Shown here: positions 17,512 through 26,741 of the stretch, in pieces | Numbering within the stretch: the first letter of the stretch is position 1 | Layout of the letters: every line of letters starts with the position of its first letter | NCBI RefSeq assembly: GCF_903893715.1 | Contig: NZ_CAITNG010000153.1 | Location: forward strand, 1 to 64,000 | Source of the DNA: an uncultured Mucilaginibacter sp. | GTDB taxonomy: Bacteria; Bacteroidota; Bacteroidia; Sphingobacteriales; Sphingobacteriaceae | Direction: 5' to 3' | Length of the DNA: 64,000 bases | Notes under the pieces: model-generated | What the model was told of the DNA's origin: nothing | The model's database searches: none | Seen by the model: only the letters and a program-made list of their open reading frames with translations | Translations under genes and position numbers: made by a program

Positions 17512-18477
17512 TTATAAATCCAATGCCTTAATTAATATCAAAATGGGGCAAATTTCGAGGGCACAAAGATAGATAAATAAATAAATTTTTTGAAATCGAA
17601 ATTTAGAAATAATGTTGAAGGCAGTCCGCAGGTATTGGATGATAAGTATGATGATAATGGCGCCCATAGAAAAAGCCAGCAAATAGGGCTTAAAATTGGA
17701 TGATAACAAGCCAAACAACGCCACTATCGGCAAAAATATGAAGGCCACGTTAAAATAAGTAAGGTAGAGTATCGAGATATATTCTTTAACCAAATGGCCT
17801 ATATCGAACACAAATCCGATTAGCCGCAGCACAAATATCTTGATGATGAACAGCACGAGTACCGCGACAGACAGCGTAAAATACAATTGAAAGCCGCTTA
17901 CATCGAAGCCCAAAATATCATAACTCAAATGATAGTAGTTTACCACCTGGTACAGGTACAGGCCCATGGTTAGCCCAAACAGGGTAAAGAGGCCTACAAA
18001 GGTCCATGAAGTGAGCAGGTTTTCATCGTTGGTGATATAGGCAAAGGCTTTTTTGCTGTAAAATGCCTGTATGATGCCGTAAATATCTTTACCGATAATG
18101 AGGTTGAGCACACCCAGATAAACAAGCAGGAAAAGGATGACGGCAACAATCCATGCAGGGCGCAAGGCGCGGCTTTTACCGACGTATAAGGGCTTTGTTT
18201 TTGCATTATGCTCAACAGAAAACCGGTACAAATCGGGCGCGTAAAGCTTCAGAGCGGTATCGATAAATACGTTATACCGAGCCGGATTTGGCGCTTTGAG
18301 ATACAGCATGGTCAACGAATCTTCAACAAAATGCTGACGGGCAAGGGTAGCAGAATCTCGCAATGCTACTTTGGCGGTATCGGGTGGGTTAGCGGCTACG
18401 CTATCGGTTTGCGCAAAGCAGGTAAGGCATGTAAAGCAAACAAACATGTATACCAGTATTAATTGACGCATTAGCAA
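17512..18477 (-). CDS. DUF4271 family membrane protein
   Basis: This 321-residue protein has a signal-like N-terminus (to about residue 22), a periplasmic Ala/Asp-rich stretch with SRALRPAWIV, then about six hydrophobic segments (first near 107-128). I recognise it as a DUF4271 protein, a Bacteroidota family of unknown function. The start lies 17 nt after a minus-strand TAnnTTTG element (18495-18502). The operon is DUF4271-hemD, followed by gldKLMN on the same strand. This position hints at a link with secretion or envelope assembly, but that is inference. Confidence 0.8.
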   Translation of the reverse strand: MLMRQLILVYMFVCFTCLTCFAQTDSVAANPPDTAKVALRDSATLARQHFVEDSLTMLYLKAPNPARYNVFIDTALKLYAPDLYRFSVEHNAKTKPLYVGKSRALRPAWIVAVILFLLVYLGVLNLIIGKDIYGIIQAFYSKKAFAYITNDENLLTSWTFVGLFTLFGLTMGLYLYQVVNYYHLSYDILGFDVSGFQLYFTLSVAVLVLFIIKIFVLRLIGFVFDIGHLVKEYISILYLTYFNVAFIFLPIVALFGLLSSNFKPYLLAFSMGAIIIILIIQYLRTAFNIISKFRFQKIYLFIYLCALEICPILILIKALDL

Positions 18478-18494
18478 AGCCTTGTGTTGATGCG

Positions 18495-18502
18495 CAAATT
18501 TA
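18495..18502 (-). promoter_or_regulatory. Minus-7 promoter element (TAnnTTTG) of the DUF4271-hemD operon
   Basis: On the minus strand this reads TAAATTTG, a match to TAnnTTTG, 17 nt before the DUF4271 start codon. Confidence 0.5.
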
Positions 18503-18674
18503 TCGGAATAATTTGGTTTAAAGGCAAAATGCTTAAAGCATTATTAAACTTAAAAAATGGGGAAGTAACCGGTATGGAAAAACGGGAGTGCGGTCGTCCC
18601 TGCTTGGTTACTGTTTTGTTAAAAAACTCGCGGTTAAGGTGATGCATGTCATTTACTAACAGGCAGGGTACCGT

Positions 18675-18682
18675 TAGCTTTG
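18675..18682 (+). promoter_or_regulatory. Minus-7 promoter element (TAnnTTTG) of the nitroreductase gene
   Basis: TAGCTTTG matches TAnnTTTG and would give a leader of roughly 65 nt before the ATG at 18756. The remaining sequence between 18478 and 18755 shows no gene. Confidence 0.45.
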
Positions 18683-18755
18683 TGTGGTGAAAATAAACAT
18701 ACCAACAGCTATTGAGGCCGAAGATGTTATCACATAAAATAAATGAGAGCGAAAC

Positions 18756-19397
18756 ATGGAAACTATAACAAAACCAGTAGCCGAGATAATACCGGAAGTA
18801 ATTAGAAACCTATATGAACGCCGGTCGGTACGCCGGTATTTGGACCGTGCCGTTGCGCGTGAGCTGATTGAACAGGTAATAGATGCCGGGCGGATGGCGC
18901 CGACGGCGATGAACAAGCAACCCTGGAAGTTTTATGTATTGACCGAACCGGAATCGATCAAAGAATTTTCAAAATCAATAGTCAAAACCCTGGCCAAAGA
19001 AATGATGCATGAGGGACCTGCCGGGATAGCCAAACTGGCCGTTGGGGCCCTGTATAACCTGTATTACGGGAGCTTGCTGGAGGGACCGGATGTTTTTTAC
19101 GGAGCGCCGGTGGTTATTTTTATTACTGCATCAAAAGATGAACCCTGGGCTTGTTATGATACCAGCATGTGTGCGCAGAATATGATGCTGGCCGCCAAAG
19201 CGCTTGGTTTAGATAGTTGCCCGCTTGGCGTGGGCAAATCGGTGGAGCATACGCCCATATATTACAAACTAAGGATACCTTACCCTGAAAAGGTTTTTCT
19301 GGCATTGGTAATTGGTTATGGTGATGAGAAACCGGATGCATACAAACGCATGAAGGACAATGTTGTTTACGTAAACGACCTTCAACCTGCAGAATAA
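18756..19397 (+). CDS. Nitroreductase family protein
   Basis: This predicted FMN-dependent oxidoreductase has 213 residues. The nitroreductase signature is present: LYERRSVRRYLDRAV near residue 20 (FMN phosphate contact), AGRMAPTAMNKQPWKFYVL near 47, and the C-terminal LGLDSCPLGVG and VIGYGDEKP. Substrates could be quinones, nitroaromatics or another acceptor; the sequence does not decide. A helix-rich insertion (about 78-105) replaces the loop that varies between subfamilies. It converges on the PNPOx-like gene. Confidence 0.92.
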   Translation: METITKPVAEIIPEVIRNLYERRSVRRYLDRAVARELIEQVIDAGRMAPTAMNKQPWKFYVLTEPESIKEFSKSIVKTLAKEMMHEGPAGIAKLAVGALYNLYYGSLLEGPDVFYGAPVVIFITASKDEPWACYDTSMCAQNMMLAAKALGLDSCPLGVGKSVEHTPIYYKLRIPYPEKVFLALVIGYGDEKPDAYKRMKDNVVYVNDLQPAE

Positions 19398-19418
19398 ATA
19401 TAGCATTGGGTAGTGTGC

Positions 19419-19871
19419 CTAATGGTGCTCGAAGCGGCCCGTTTTGGCCACGAGCACTATTTTGTATAAAATAAGCTCCAGCCGTGTGCCAACATCTTCC
19501 TCGTCTTCGGCGATGCCATGTGAGGGGTGGTCGGCCGGTTTTTCAATCAGGGGCTCGATGCTCTTGTTGAGCAGCATCATGGCCTGTTCTTTCTCGGCCA
19601 TATCGGTAATCTCTTCAAAACGGCCCCAGGCCACTACGCTTTTCCAGTTGAAAATACTTTTGATGTCATCCACCTGGAAACATACACGGGGGTTTTTACG
19701 CATCATGTCGATTTTTTTGCCGGGCGCACTGTGGCTGATGATGGCTTTGCCATTGTACACGTAGTTGATTGGCACAATATAGGGCAGAATGCCGTCGGTG
19801 CTGCCAATACGGCCTGTGATTTGTTTTTTGAGCAGATCTTCGATCTGTGCTTCGTTTAGTTCGCCCAGCAT
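19419..19871 (-). CDS. Pyridoxamine 5'-phosphate oxidase-like flavin protein
   Basis: This 150-residue protein has the split-barrel PNPOx-like fold: GRIGSTDGILPYIVPINYVYNG, then IISHSAPGKKIDMMRKNPRVCFQVDD. It resembles the NimA/flavin-nucleotide-binding group, small FMN- or heme-binding proteins that include nitroimidazole resistance proteins. The function in this organism is not predictable from sequence. It stands alone, convergent with the nitroreductase gene. The two flavin-type genes being neighbours may be chance. Confidence 0.85.
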   Translation of the reverse strand: MLGELNEAQIEDLLKKQITGRIGSTDGILPYIVPINYVYNGKAIISHSAPGKKIDMMRKNPRVCFQVDDIKSIFNWKSVVAWGRFEEITDMAEKEQAMMLLNKSIEPLIEKPADHPSHGIAEDEEDVGTRLELILYKIVLVAKTGRFEHH

Positions 19872-19969
19872 AACGCTTTATTAGTATCCAAGTTTACGGC
19901 GGAGACCGGCATACCGAAATGACCATCGTCACCTGTAACGATGATTGTGGTTATAATCAGTTTATGGGC

Positions 19970-21274
19970 CTATTTGACGAATAGAGAAAGGTCGATTGAT
20001 TCGCCCATCATTTTGTACCCCAGTTCATTAGGATGAAGATGATCGTTGGCTCCGCTCTGGGCTTCGGTTAGCAAAGAAGCTATATCGTTCGGGTCTCGCA
20101 GCGTTTTATCAAAATCGATAACCGCATCAAAATGCCCGCCTGCACGGATCCAATCGTTGATCAGGTTCCGTGCCGCATCACGATAAGGCCTATAGTAACC
20201 ATTGTTTTTAAAGGGCGTAATGGTAGCGCCATACACTTTAATGCCCTGCGCATGCGCATCGCTAATCATTTTTTGGTAAGCAGTAATAAGGCCTTTGGCA
20301 ACATCAAATGCCGCGGTGCTATCCCTTGTGCCACCAAGGTCGTTTACACCTTCGAATATTATGAGCCAGCGTACACCGCTTTGTTTCAGCACATCGTGCT
20401 CAAAGCGGTTAAGCCCGGTAGGGCCAAGCCCGCCCCTGAGCACAGCATTACCGCCAATCCCCATGTTAAGCACCCCTATTTGCTGCGTGCTATGGTTTTT
20501 TTGCAGGCACATGGCCAGTATATCAGGCCATCTGTCTTGTTTATTGGTACCCGATCCGCGCCCGTCGGTAATGGAGTCGCCAAAAACCGCTACGGCACCG
20601 GCCGATTTTGGTGCTTGTACATCAATGCCCGTGATTACGTACCAATGGTCTGTTTTAACGGCGTCGGTAAAATCGGCCTCGGGCGACGTATGGTCGCCGC
20701 CAAGGAGGTACGAGGTAGTGCGCGAGCCGGGATGACCGGTTATGGTTGGAGAAGTTTCGCCAAAGAACATGGTGATAGCGACCTCCATTCTCGGTTTCAG
20801 GTTGAATGAGACCGGATCGGAAACAATTTCGGTACCGGCGTCGATGGTAATATCCTGCTTGCCGCTAAACTGCAATGTTTTAGTGGTGGATGCATCAATG
20901 GTGCTGCCGCCAGTCGACGCGGCTATTTGTACCCCTTTTATAGTAACGGGCTCTTTGCCGAACTCGTTGGAGAATTTTAAGCGCAAATTTTTACCGCCAA
21001 TGGAAACGCATACCACCTGGCGCAAGGTATTGTTGCTTAGTCCGGGAGCGGGAGGCATATTGCCGGGTTCGACCAATTGACGGGCGGTACCCCAGGTACC
21101 CACCCATTCTTTTGCCGCGGCGGACGGCTTTTTGGGATGCGCGGGCTTGGAAAATGCAAAAAGTGTGGATGTGCATAATAAACAGCCCATCACAATCGTC
21201 ATCAAAAATGGATGAGGCGTGGACCGAAAAGCTTTAAAAAAAAAGGGGCTGAAAGTAGCTGGTTTATAAGTCAT
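19970..21274 (-). CDS. Secreted SGNH/GDSL-family esterase
   Basis: This predicted exported hydrolase of about 434 residues starts at the ATG at 21274; a longer frame to 21355 lacks a better start and runs through an operator-like site. A hydrophobic segment (MTIVMGCLLCTSTLFAF) suggests export. SGNH blocks are clear: VFGDSITDGRGS (nucleophile Ser), NMGIGGNAVLRGG, IFEGVNDLGG and NDHLHPNELGYKMM (Asp/His). The N-terminal part forms a beta-rich domain of the kind found in bacterial carbohydrate esterases. A palindromic LacI-type operator lies 8 nt upstream, so it may belong to the pectin regulon, although it is 10 kb away. Confidence 0.88.
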   Translation of the reverse strand: MTYKPATFSPFFFKAFRSTPHPFLMTIVMGCLLCTSTLFAFSKPAHPKKPSAAAKEWVGTWGTARQLVEPGNMPPAPGLSNNTLRQVVCVSIGGKNLRLKFSNEFGKEPVTIKGVQIAASTGGSTIDASTTKTLQFSGKQDITIDAGTEIVSDPVSFNLKPRMEVAITMFFGETSPTITGHPGSRTTSYLLGGDHTSPEADFTDAVKTDHWYVITGIDVQAPKSAGAVAVFGDSITDGRGSGTNKQDRWPDILAMCLQKNHSTQQIGVLNMGIGGNAVLRGGLGPTGLNRFEHDVLKQSGVRWLIIFEGVNDLGGTRDSTAAFDVAKGLITAYQKMISDAHAQGIKVYGATITPFKNNGYYRPYRDAARNLINDWIRAGGHFDAVIDFDKTLRDPNDIASLLTEAQSGANDHLHPNELGYKMMGESIDLSLFVK

Positions 21275-21282
21275 AACGAGCG

Positions 21283-21298
21283 TTGTAATCGATTGCAA
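21283..21298. promoter_or_regulatory. Palindromic LacI-type operator candidate before the SGNH esterase
   Basis: TTGTAATCGATTGCAA is a 16-bp near-perfect palindrome with central CG, the form of LacI-family operators. It lies 8 nt before the esterase start, where a bound repressor would block transcription. The CGATTGC half-site recurs at 32127, 47845 and 53385. Confidence 0.5.
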
Positions 21299-21405
21299 TG
21301 TCGGAACTTTTGAGTGAATTACAAGCTTTCTTTCAATAAAATTACACAGGGGCAAATCGTCCGATTGATAATATATCGCTGAGATCAGGAAAATGATAAT
21401 TGCCG

Positions 21406-21413
21406 TACCTTTG
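21406..21413 (+). promoter_or_regulatory. Minus-7 element (TAnnTTTG) overlapping the hemW start region
   Basis: TACCTTTG matches TAnnTTTG and ends only 4 nt before the hemW ATG at 21418. Initiation 6-7 nt downstream would fall on the start codon, giving a leaderless mRNA. Confidence 0.5.
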
Positions 21414-21417
21414 CACC

Positions 21418-22539
21418 ATGGCCGGTATCTATATCCACATCCCTTTTTGCAAACAAGCTTGTTATTATTGCGATTTCCATTTCAGCACATCCTTAAAGTA
21501 TAAAGATGAATTGCTCGGCGCTTTGCAAAACGAGATACGGCTGCAAAAGGATTATCTAAACGGCGAAACTGTAGAAACCATTTATTTTGGCGGGGGCACG
21601 CCGTCGCTGTTGAAAGGTGGCGAGATCAACGCGCTGATCGATACGATAACACGTTACCACACGGTATCGTCGGATGCGGAAATTACGCTGGAGGCTAATC
21701 CGGATGATCTTGACCAGGAGAAGGTATCTGCCTTACGGCAAACGCCGGTGAACCGTTTTAGCATTGGTATTCAATCGTTCTTTGATGAAGATTTGTTTTG
21801 GATGAACCGTGCGCACCGGGCGAACGAAGCGGAATCATCGATAAAGCGGGTGCAGGATTGCGGCTTTGAAAACATTACTGCCGACCTGATATACGGTTAC
21901 CCCTTATTAACCGACCAAAAGTGGAAACAAAACCTGGAGCTATTATTTGCTTTGAATATACCGCATGTATCGGCTTATGGGATGACGGTGGAACCGAAAA
22001 CGGCGTTAGCAGCTTATATCAAAAAGAAAGTTTACGCACCTATGGATGAAGCCCAAAGCGCTGAACAGTTTATGGTGCTGATGAACGCAATGGAACAGCA
22101 GGGTTATGAGCAATACGAAATTTCGAACTTTTGCAGGCCGGGGCATTACTCGCGGCATAACGCCAATTACTGGAAAGGGGTGAAATATTTAGGTGTAGGG
22201 CCGTCGGCGCACTCATTTAACGGTGAGGCAAGAGCCTGGAACGTGGCCAATAATGCCAAATACATACAGGCGCTGGCGGGCAACCAAATACCCGCCGAAA
22301 GGGAAGAACTGACGGAGCAAAACCGGCTGAACGAATACATCATGACAGCATTACGCACCATGTGGGGATTGGATATCGATAAACTCGATAATATTGCCAA
22401 TAACGCATCGACGGAATTGATATGCGCGGCAGAGCCTTATTTTGACAAGGGTTGGCTGCAGCGCGAGGGGCAGATTTTTACCCTTACCCAAGAGGGGAAA
22501 TTGTATGCCGACCTGGTTGCATCGGAGTTGTTTTTTTAA
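21418..22539 (+). CDS. hemW: HemW-type radical SAM protein (heme chaperone)
   Basis: This 373-residue radical SAM protein has the CxxxCxxC cluster at Cys11, Cys15 and Cys18 (IPFCKQACYYCDF), followed by ETIYFGGGTPSLL (SAM-binding GGGTP) and a HemW C-terminal domain (HYSRHNANYWKG, then YLGVGPSAHSF). HemW proteins were long annotated as oxygen-independent coproporphyrinogen oxidases, but the known ones bind heme and act as chaperones. The ATG at 21418 is chosen over a TTG 18 nt upstream, because the region between holds a promoter element and the protein should begin MAGIYIHIPFC. Confidence 0.94.
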   Translation: MAGIYIHIPFCKQACYYCDFHFSTSLKYKDELLGALQNEIRLQKDYLNGETVETIYFGGGTPSLLKGGEINALIDTITRYHTVSSDAEITLEANPDDLDQEKVSALRQTPVNRFSIGIQSFFDEDLFWMNRAHRANEAESSIKRVQDCGFENITADLIYGYPLLTDQKWKQNLELLFALNIPHVSAYGMTVEPKTALAAYIKKKVYAPMDEAQSAEQFMVLMNAMEQQGYEQYEISNFCRPGHYSRHNANYWKGVKYLGVGPSAHSFNGEARAWNVANNAKYIQALAGNQIPAEREELTEQNRLNEYIMTALRTMWGLDIDKLDNIANNASTELICAAEPYFDKGWLQREGQIFTLTQEGKLYADLVASELFF

Positions 22540-22540
22540 G

Positions 22541-22582
22541 AGCCCCAGTGGTTAATTTTTTACCACAAAGAGCGCCGGGGCT
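22541..22582. terminator. Compound hairpin after hemW
   Basis: Nested arms AGCCCC/GGGGCT and GTGGT/ACCAC form a two-part stem just after the hemW stop. No T run follows on the plus strand, so termination is only possible, not shown. Confidence 0.4.
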
Positions 22583-22723
22583 TGCACAGAGGTGGTTGAG
22601 TTTGCATTTTATTAAATTTCATTCCATTGATTTACTGATAGTTGTATGATTTTTTGATATCTGAAAAATCCGTGGGCTAGCTACTGTCGTAAATCGCTAC
22701 AAATTGAAAAACATCTCAAAAAA

Positions 22724-23272
22724 ATGAAAAAATTTCTAATCGTGGCCTTTGCTTTAGCAGCTATCGCAATAGCGCCCAAAACTTACGCTCAAACTAAAAT
22801 GGTTGGTGGCGCAGCAATGTACCCAACTAAAGACATTATTGATAATGCCGTAAACTCGAAAGACCATACCACCCTTGTTGCCGCTGTAAAAGCAGCCGGT
22901 TTGGTTGAAACTTTAAAAGGCGCAGGCCCCTTCACTGTGTTTGCACCAACCAACGAAGCCTTTGCGAAATTACCTGCCGGTACTGTTGACAATTTGTTGA
23001 AACCGGAAAACAAAGCTACCCTGACCAAAATTTTAACTTACCATGTTGTTGCCGGCCGTTTAAGCGCTGCCGACCTGGTTGCCAAAATTAAAGAAGGCAA
23101 TGGTAAAGCAACTTTGAAAACCGTGAGCGGCGGCACTTTAACTGCCATGCTGAAAGGTAAAAAAGTTTACCTGGTTGACGAAAAAGGCGGCGAAAGCTGG
23201 GTAACCATTGCCGACGTGAACCAAAGCAATGGTGTGATACATGTGGTAAACGCTGTATTGTTGCCTAACTAA
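22724..23272 (+). CDS. Fasciclin-domain secreted protein
   Basis: This 182-residue protein has a signal peptide (cleavage near TYA-Q23) and one fasciclin/FAS1 domain (about 37-182). The two conserved FAS1 blocks are visible: [17 protein letters not shown] and [11 protein letters not shown], ending with [16 protein letters not shown]1 domains mediate adhesion or matrix binding; in bacteria single-domain secreted forms are common and mostly uncharacterised. It is a single-gene unit with its own terminator. Confidence 0.93.
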   Translation: MKKFLIVAFALAAIAIAPKTYAQTKMVGGAAMYPTKDIIDNAVNSKDHTTLVAAVKAAGLVETLKGAGPFTVFAPTNEAFAKLPAGTVDNLLKPENKATLTKILTYHVVAGRLSAADLVAKIKEGNGKATLKTVSGGTLTAMLKGKKVYLVDEKGGESWVTIADVNQSNGVIHVVNAVLLPN

Positions 23273-23299
23273 TTAAACCATCCATCTACCTATGTTATG

Positions 23300-23331
23300 A
23301 GCCCGGTTGTAAAAGCGCCGGGCTTTTTTTT
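23300..23331 (+). terminator. Intrinsic terminator after the fasciclin gene
   Basis: A 7-bp stem AGCCCGG/CCGGGCT is followed directly by eight T residues (23324-23331), a classic rho-independent terminator. Confidence 0.92.
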
Positions 23332-23365
23332 GGCGTGTTTTGCTGGTAATGCTTAACTTAGCCTG

Positions 23366-24244
23366 ATGGGTTTTATACTTGCCAAAGTTGATGTTGTTGA
23401 TACGATTAGCGCTGCCGATTTTAAGTCGAAATATTTAAAGCCGCGCAAACCGGTGGTGATAAAAGGGCTGAGCAAAAACTGGCCTTCGCGCGATAAATGG
23501 ACACCCGAATACTTAAAACAAGTGGTGGGCAGCAAAGTGGTGCCGCTGTACGATAACTCGAAAGCCGACCCGGCAAAACCGATAAATGCCGCTGCTGCCG
23601 AAATGCCTTTTGATGAATACGTTGACCTGATACGCAGGGAGCCTACGGAACTGCGGATATTTTTCTTCAATATTTTTAAGCACGCGCCGCAACTGCTGGA
23701 CGATATTGTTTTACCGAAAGAGCTGATGGGTGGTTTTTTGGAGAGCATGCCCGCCATGTTTTTTGGGGGTTCAAATTCTATTACGTTTTTGCATTATGAT
23801 ATTGATTTACCGCATTTGTTCCATACCCATTTTGGGGGGCGCAAGCAGGTGATATTGTTCGAAAATAAATGGAAACGACGGCTGTACTGCATACCCAATG
23901 CCACCTATGCGCTGGAAGATTATGACGTGTCCAGTCCTGATTTTAAAAAATTCCCGGCGCTGAACGGCGTTGAGGGCTATGAGGTGTTTTTAGAACATGG
24001 CGATACCCTGTTTATGCCCACCGGCTACTGGCACTGGATGAAATACCTGGACGGCTCGTATTCGCTTAGCCTGCGCGCCTGGGACGCTTCGCTGGCGCGC
24101 AAAGCGGCAAGTTTGTATAACTTAGCGGTTAAAGGTGGTGTGGATAGTGTTTTAAAGATGCTGTTTAAAGGGAAGTACGCGGCATGGCGGGAAAGGCTGT
24201 CGGTGAAACGGGCGGAGCGGGCGTTGAGGAGTGGGAAGCTTTAA
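23366..24244 (+). CDS. JmjC/cupin_8-like Fe(II) oxygenase-type protein
   Basis: This 292-residue cytoplasmic protein has the cupin_8/JmjC fold. It shows the N-terminal KPVVIKGLSKNWPSRDKW block, the HxD pair His143 and Asp145 (LHYDIDLPHLFH), and the distal His223 (PTGYWHWM), which together form an Fe(II)-binding facial triad. Relatives are 2-oxoglutarate-dependent hydroxylases such as FIH-type protein hydroxylases. The substrate is unknown and no partner gene is next to it. The codon at 23366 is the first ATG in frame. Confidence 0.88.
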   Translation: MGFILAKVDVVDTISAADFKSKYLKPRKPVVIKGLSKNWPSRDKWTPEYLKQVVGSKVVPLYDNSKADPAKPINAAAAEMPFDEYVDLIRREPTELRIFFFNIFKHAPQLLDDIVLPKELMGGFLESMPAMFFGGSNSITFLHYDIDLPHLFHTHFGGRKQVILFENKWKRRLYCIPNATYALEDYDVSSPDFKKFPALNGVEGYEVFLEHGDTLFMPTGYWHWMKYLDGSYSLSLRAWDASLARKAASLYNLAVKGGVDSVLKMLFKGKYAAWRERLSVKRAERALRSGKL

Positions 24245-24310
24245 GTTTGTGCTTCGACATTGGGGTAAAAGTTGTTGGAGACATACCACCAACAACGCAA
24301 AAATAAAGAG

Positions 24311-24892
24311 CTATGAAACCCCATCGGCTATTGTGACGGGTGTTGTTTTGAGTAGGTTAAAATGTTTCTCGAGCTTGCTCATATCCATGCGTTTTATAGT
24401 GTTGCCTTCAAAGGGGTAATCCACCACATGGTTGGTTAATTCAACGCGCAGGAAGCAAAGCAAAGCTTCTTTTTTTAACCGGGCGCGAAAACGGGCCAGC
24501 AGCACGGCACCGGCAATAAGCGCGGCTATACCTGTGTAAATTATAAATGGAGTATGCCACACGTAGCCGGCAATCAAGCATAGCATAGTAATTATCAACA
24601 CTAATATTGGCAACGCAAAACGGCCATTCTTTTGTTTTGGGTCGGAGGATAGGCCACCGGGCGTATTGTCAGCGTGGGCAATTATCTGCAAACGGGTAAT
24701 TTCGGCGAGATGAAAAAATTCGACAGAAGTATCGGTTTTAACGCTCAGGCCATCACCGGAAAGCGACACTTCAAATCCATCACAATCGCAAAAAAGAGCT
24801 AAGGGCTGGTTGTTATTGTCCACGTTAATTTTCAGATAAGGTTTGTAACCGGGTTTTTGGGTAAATATCCGCCTACGAAATTTTGTATACAA
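24311..24892 (-). CDS. Hypothetical membrane protein with two transmembrane segments
   Basis: I do not recognise this 193-residue protein. The N-terminal 80 residues look like a small soluble beta domain (YLKINVDNNNQPLALF, then LSVKTDTSVEFFHLAEI). Two adjacent hydrophobic segments follow (about 93-112 and 116-134), then a basic cytoplasmic-like tail with cysteine and KRMDMSKLEKHFNLL. The layout resembles small bacterial PH-like membrane proteins but motif support is lacking. Coding character is good over the full length and it is the only ORF that explains this stretch. Confidence 0.6.
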   Translation of the reverse strand: MYTKFRRRIFTQKPGYKPYLKINVDNNNQPLALFCDCDGFEVSLSGDGLSVKTDTSVEFFHLAEITRLQIIAHADNTPGGLSSDPKQKNGRFALPILVLIITMLCLIAGYVWHTPFIIYTGIAALIAGAVLLARFRARLKKEALLCFLRVELTNHVVDYPFEGNTIKRMDMSKLEKHFNLLKTTPVTIADGVS

Positions 24893-25260
24893 TTACTTAA
24901 ACCAATAAGACGACTAAAAGTTTAAATGAGGGAGCAAAATAAAGTGCGGGCTGCATGGTTTGTTAACTTAGGCCGACTAAAATATTGCAAGTATCCTGCT
25001 TATCCGCAGGTTCATCTTTTCCAATAAAATTTTCCTAAATTAGCATCAACTGTTTTCACCAAAACTCAAATTATCAAATTTAGCATAGCAATTTGGTCGC
25101 ATTTTTAGCAAGAAATATAATTTTTGTTGTTTTATATACCAATTTATCAAAAATTTATACCCATTATTGGCTTTTAGTTCTTTATTTTTAAAAAATATCT
25201 TTATAAATTACGTTTTTTTAAAACATACACCAAAATTACAGCAACAGAAAGGGACCAAAC
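24893..25260. other. AT-rich intergenic region
   Basis: This 368-nt region separates two divergent genes and must hold both promoters. It is strongly AT-rich, mostly from 25020 on. A small CCTGC/GCAGG hairpin lies at 24995-25010. A TA-N3-TTTG word near 25117 is one base off the usual promoter spacing. I see no coding sequence and no known RNA. Confidence 0.5.
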
Positions 25261-26709
25261 ATGCATCATTCGGCTTATTTTAGCGATTACAACCCCGCCC
25301 CGAATACCTGGGACGAAATGTTTGGCACCGATGCGCAAATACGCGGCCATTACGAAAAGGTAATAGAGTACCTGACCCGCGAATCGATAGACGAACTGAA
25401 CAAAAAAGAAGACCTGGCCAAGCGCCTCTTTATGAGCCAGGGCATTACCTTTACCGTGTACAACAGCGGCGAGGGTATTGAAAAAATATTCCCTTTCGAT
25501 ATCATCCCGCGTATTATTACCGGGCAGGAATGGGCTTTTGTGGAGAAGGGGATTAAACAACGCCTGCATGTGCTTAACCTTTTTTTAAAGGATGTGTACA
25601 GCAACCAGTTTATCATAAAAGACGGTATTGTACCAGCCGACATTATTTATAGCTGTCCGCACTTTTTGCGCGAAATGCATAATGTAAAAGTGCCCTACGA
25701 TGTATACGTACACATAGCGGGTATCGATTTGATACGTGATTACGACGGAACTTTTTATGTGTTGGAAGATAACCTGCGCACCCCATCGGGCGTAAGTTAT
25801 ATGTTGGAGAACCGCGAGATTACCAAGCGGCTTTTCCCCGACCTGCTGCCGCAATGCGGCGTACGCAGCGTTACCGAATACCCTAATATTTTGTACCGTA
25901 ACCTGCTATCCTTATCACCAAGGCAAATTCCTCATCCTACCATAGTGTTACTGAGTCCGGGTATTTACAACTCTGCCTATTTTGAGCATACTACCCTGGC
26001 CCGTTTAATGGGTGTAGAATTAGTGGAGGGCCGCGACCTGGTGGTGGCGAATCATAAAGTGTATATGAAAACCACCACCGGCCTCCAACAAGTGGATGTT
26101 ATTTACCGCAGGGTTGACGATGAGTTTCTGGACCCATTGGTATTCAACCCGTCAAGCGTGTTGGGCGTGGCAGGCATTTTAGGTGCTTACCGCAAGGGCA
26201 ATGTGGCTATTGTTAACGCCATAGGCAATGGCGTGGCCGACGATAAGGCCATTTACACCTATGTGCCGGATATGATACGGTATTATTTGAACGAAGAACC
26301 TATCCTTAAAAACGTGCCTACCTACCAGTTGGGCAATCCCGAAGAGGCCGAGTACGTGTTTGGCAACCTCAATAAAATGGTGGTAAAACGCACCAATGGT
26401 TCGGGAGGTTACGGTATGCTGATGGGCCATGCGGCCACGCAACAGGAAATGGACGATTACAAAGCCGAAATCATCAAAAACCCGCGCGATTTTATAGCGC
26501 AGCCAACCATCAGCCTGTCGGCAGCGCCATGTTATATGCAGGGCAAGCTAACACCCCGAAGGATCGATCTGCGGCCTTACGCGTTATGCGGGCCCGATGG
26601 TATCGAGATTGTTCCCGGTGGCCTTACACGGGTTGCATTGCGCGAAGGAAGCCTGGTGGTAAACAGCAGCCAAGGCGGGGGCAGCAAGGATACCTGGGTA
26701 TTGGTTTAA
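25261..26709 (+). CDS. Circularly permuted ATP-grasp family protein
   Basis: This 482-residue protein matches the circularly permuted ATP-grasp family (formerly DUF404/DUF407). Typical segments are DIIPRIITGQEW, GIDLIRDYDGTFYVLEDNLRTPSGVSYMLENR, VDVIYRRVDDEFLDPL, VVKRTNGSGGYGMLMG and the C-terminal RRIDLRPYALCG with VNSSQGGGSKDTW. ATP-grasp enzymes join a carboxylate to an amine or thiol via acyl phosphate. Genes of this family occur widely with alpha-E and transglutaminase genes, as here, and comparative genomics has proposed that they make and process a peptide-like product; the product is not established to my knowledge. The next gene follows after 32 nt. Confidence 0.92.
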   Translation: MHHSAYFSDYNPAPNTWDEMFGTDAQIRGHYEKVIEYLTRESIDELNKKEDLAKRLFMSQGITFTVYNSGEGIEKIFPFDIIPRIITGQEWAFVEKGIKQRLHVLNLFLKDVYSNQFIIKDGIVPADIIYSCPHFLREMHNVKVPYDVYVHIAGIDLIRDYDGTFYVLEDNLRTPSGVSYMLENREITKRLFPDLLPQCGVRSVTEYPNILYRNLLSLSPRQIPHPTIVLLSPGIYNSAYFEHTTLARLMGVELVEGRDLVVANHKVYMKTTTGLQQVDVIYRRVDDEFLDPLVFNPSSVLGVAGILGAYRKGNVAIVNAIGNGVADDKAIYTYVPDMIRYYLNEEPILKNVPTYQLGNPEEAEYVFGNLNKMVVKRTNGSGGYGMLMGHAATQQEMDDYKAEIIKNPRDFIAQPTISLSAAPCYMQGKLTPRRIDLRPYALCGPDGIEIVPGGLTRVALREGSLVVNSSQGGGSKDTWVLV

Positions 26710-26741
26710 ATAAATTGGTTATTAGTATTGAAGAGTGATAT

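Noticed and set aside
20132..20809. Plus-strand ORF of 225 codons opposite the SGNH esterase
   Set aside because: It is antisense to a gene with clear SGNH motifs and shows no recognisable domain.
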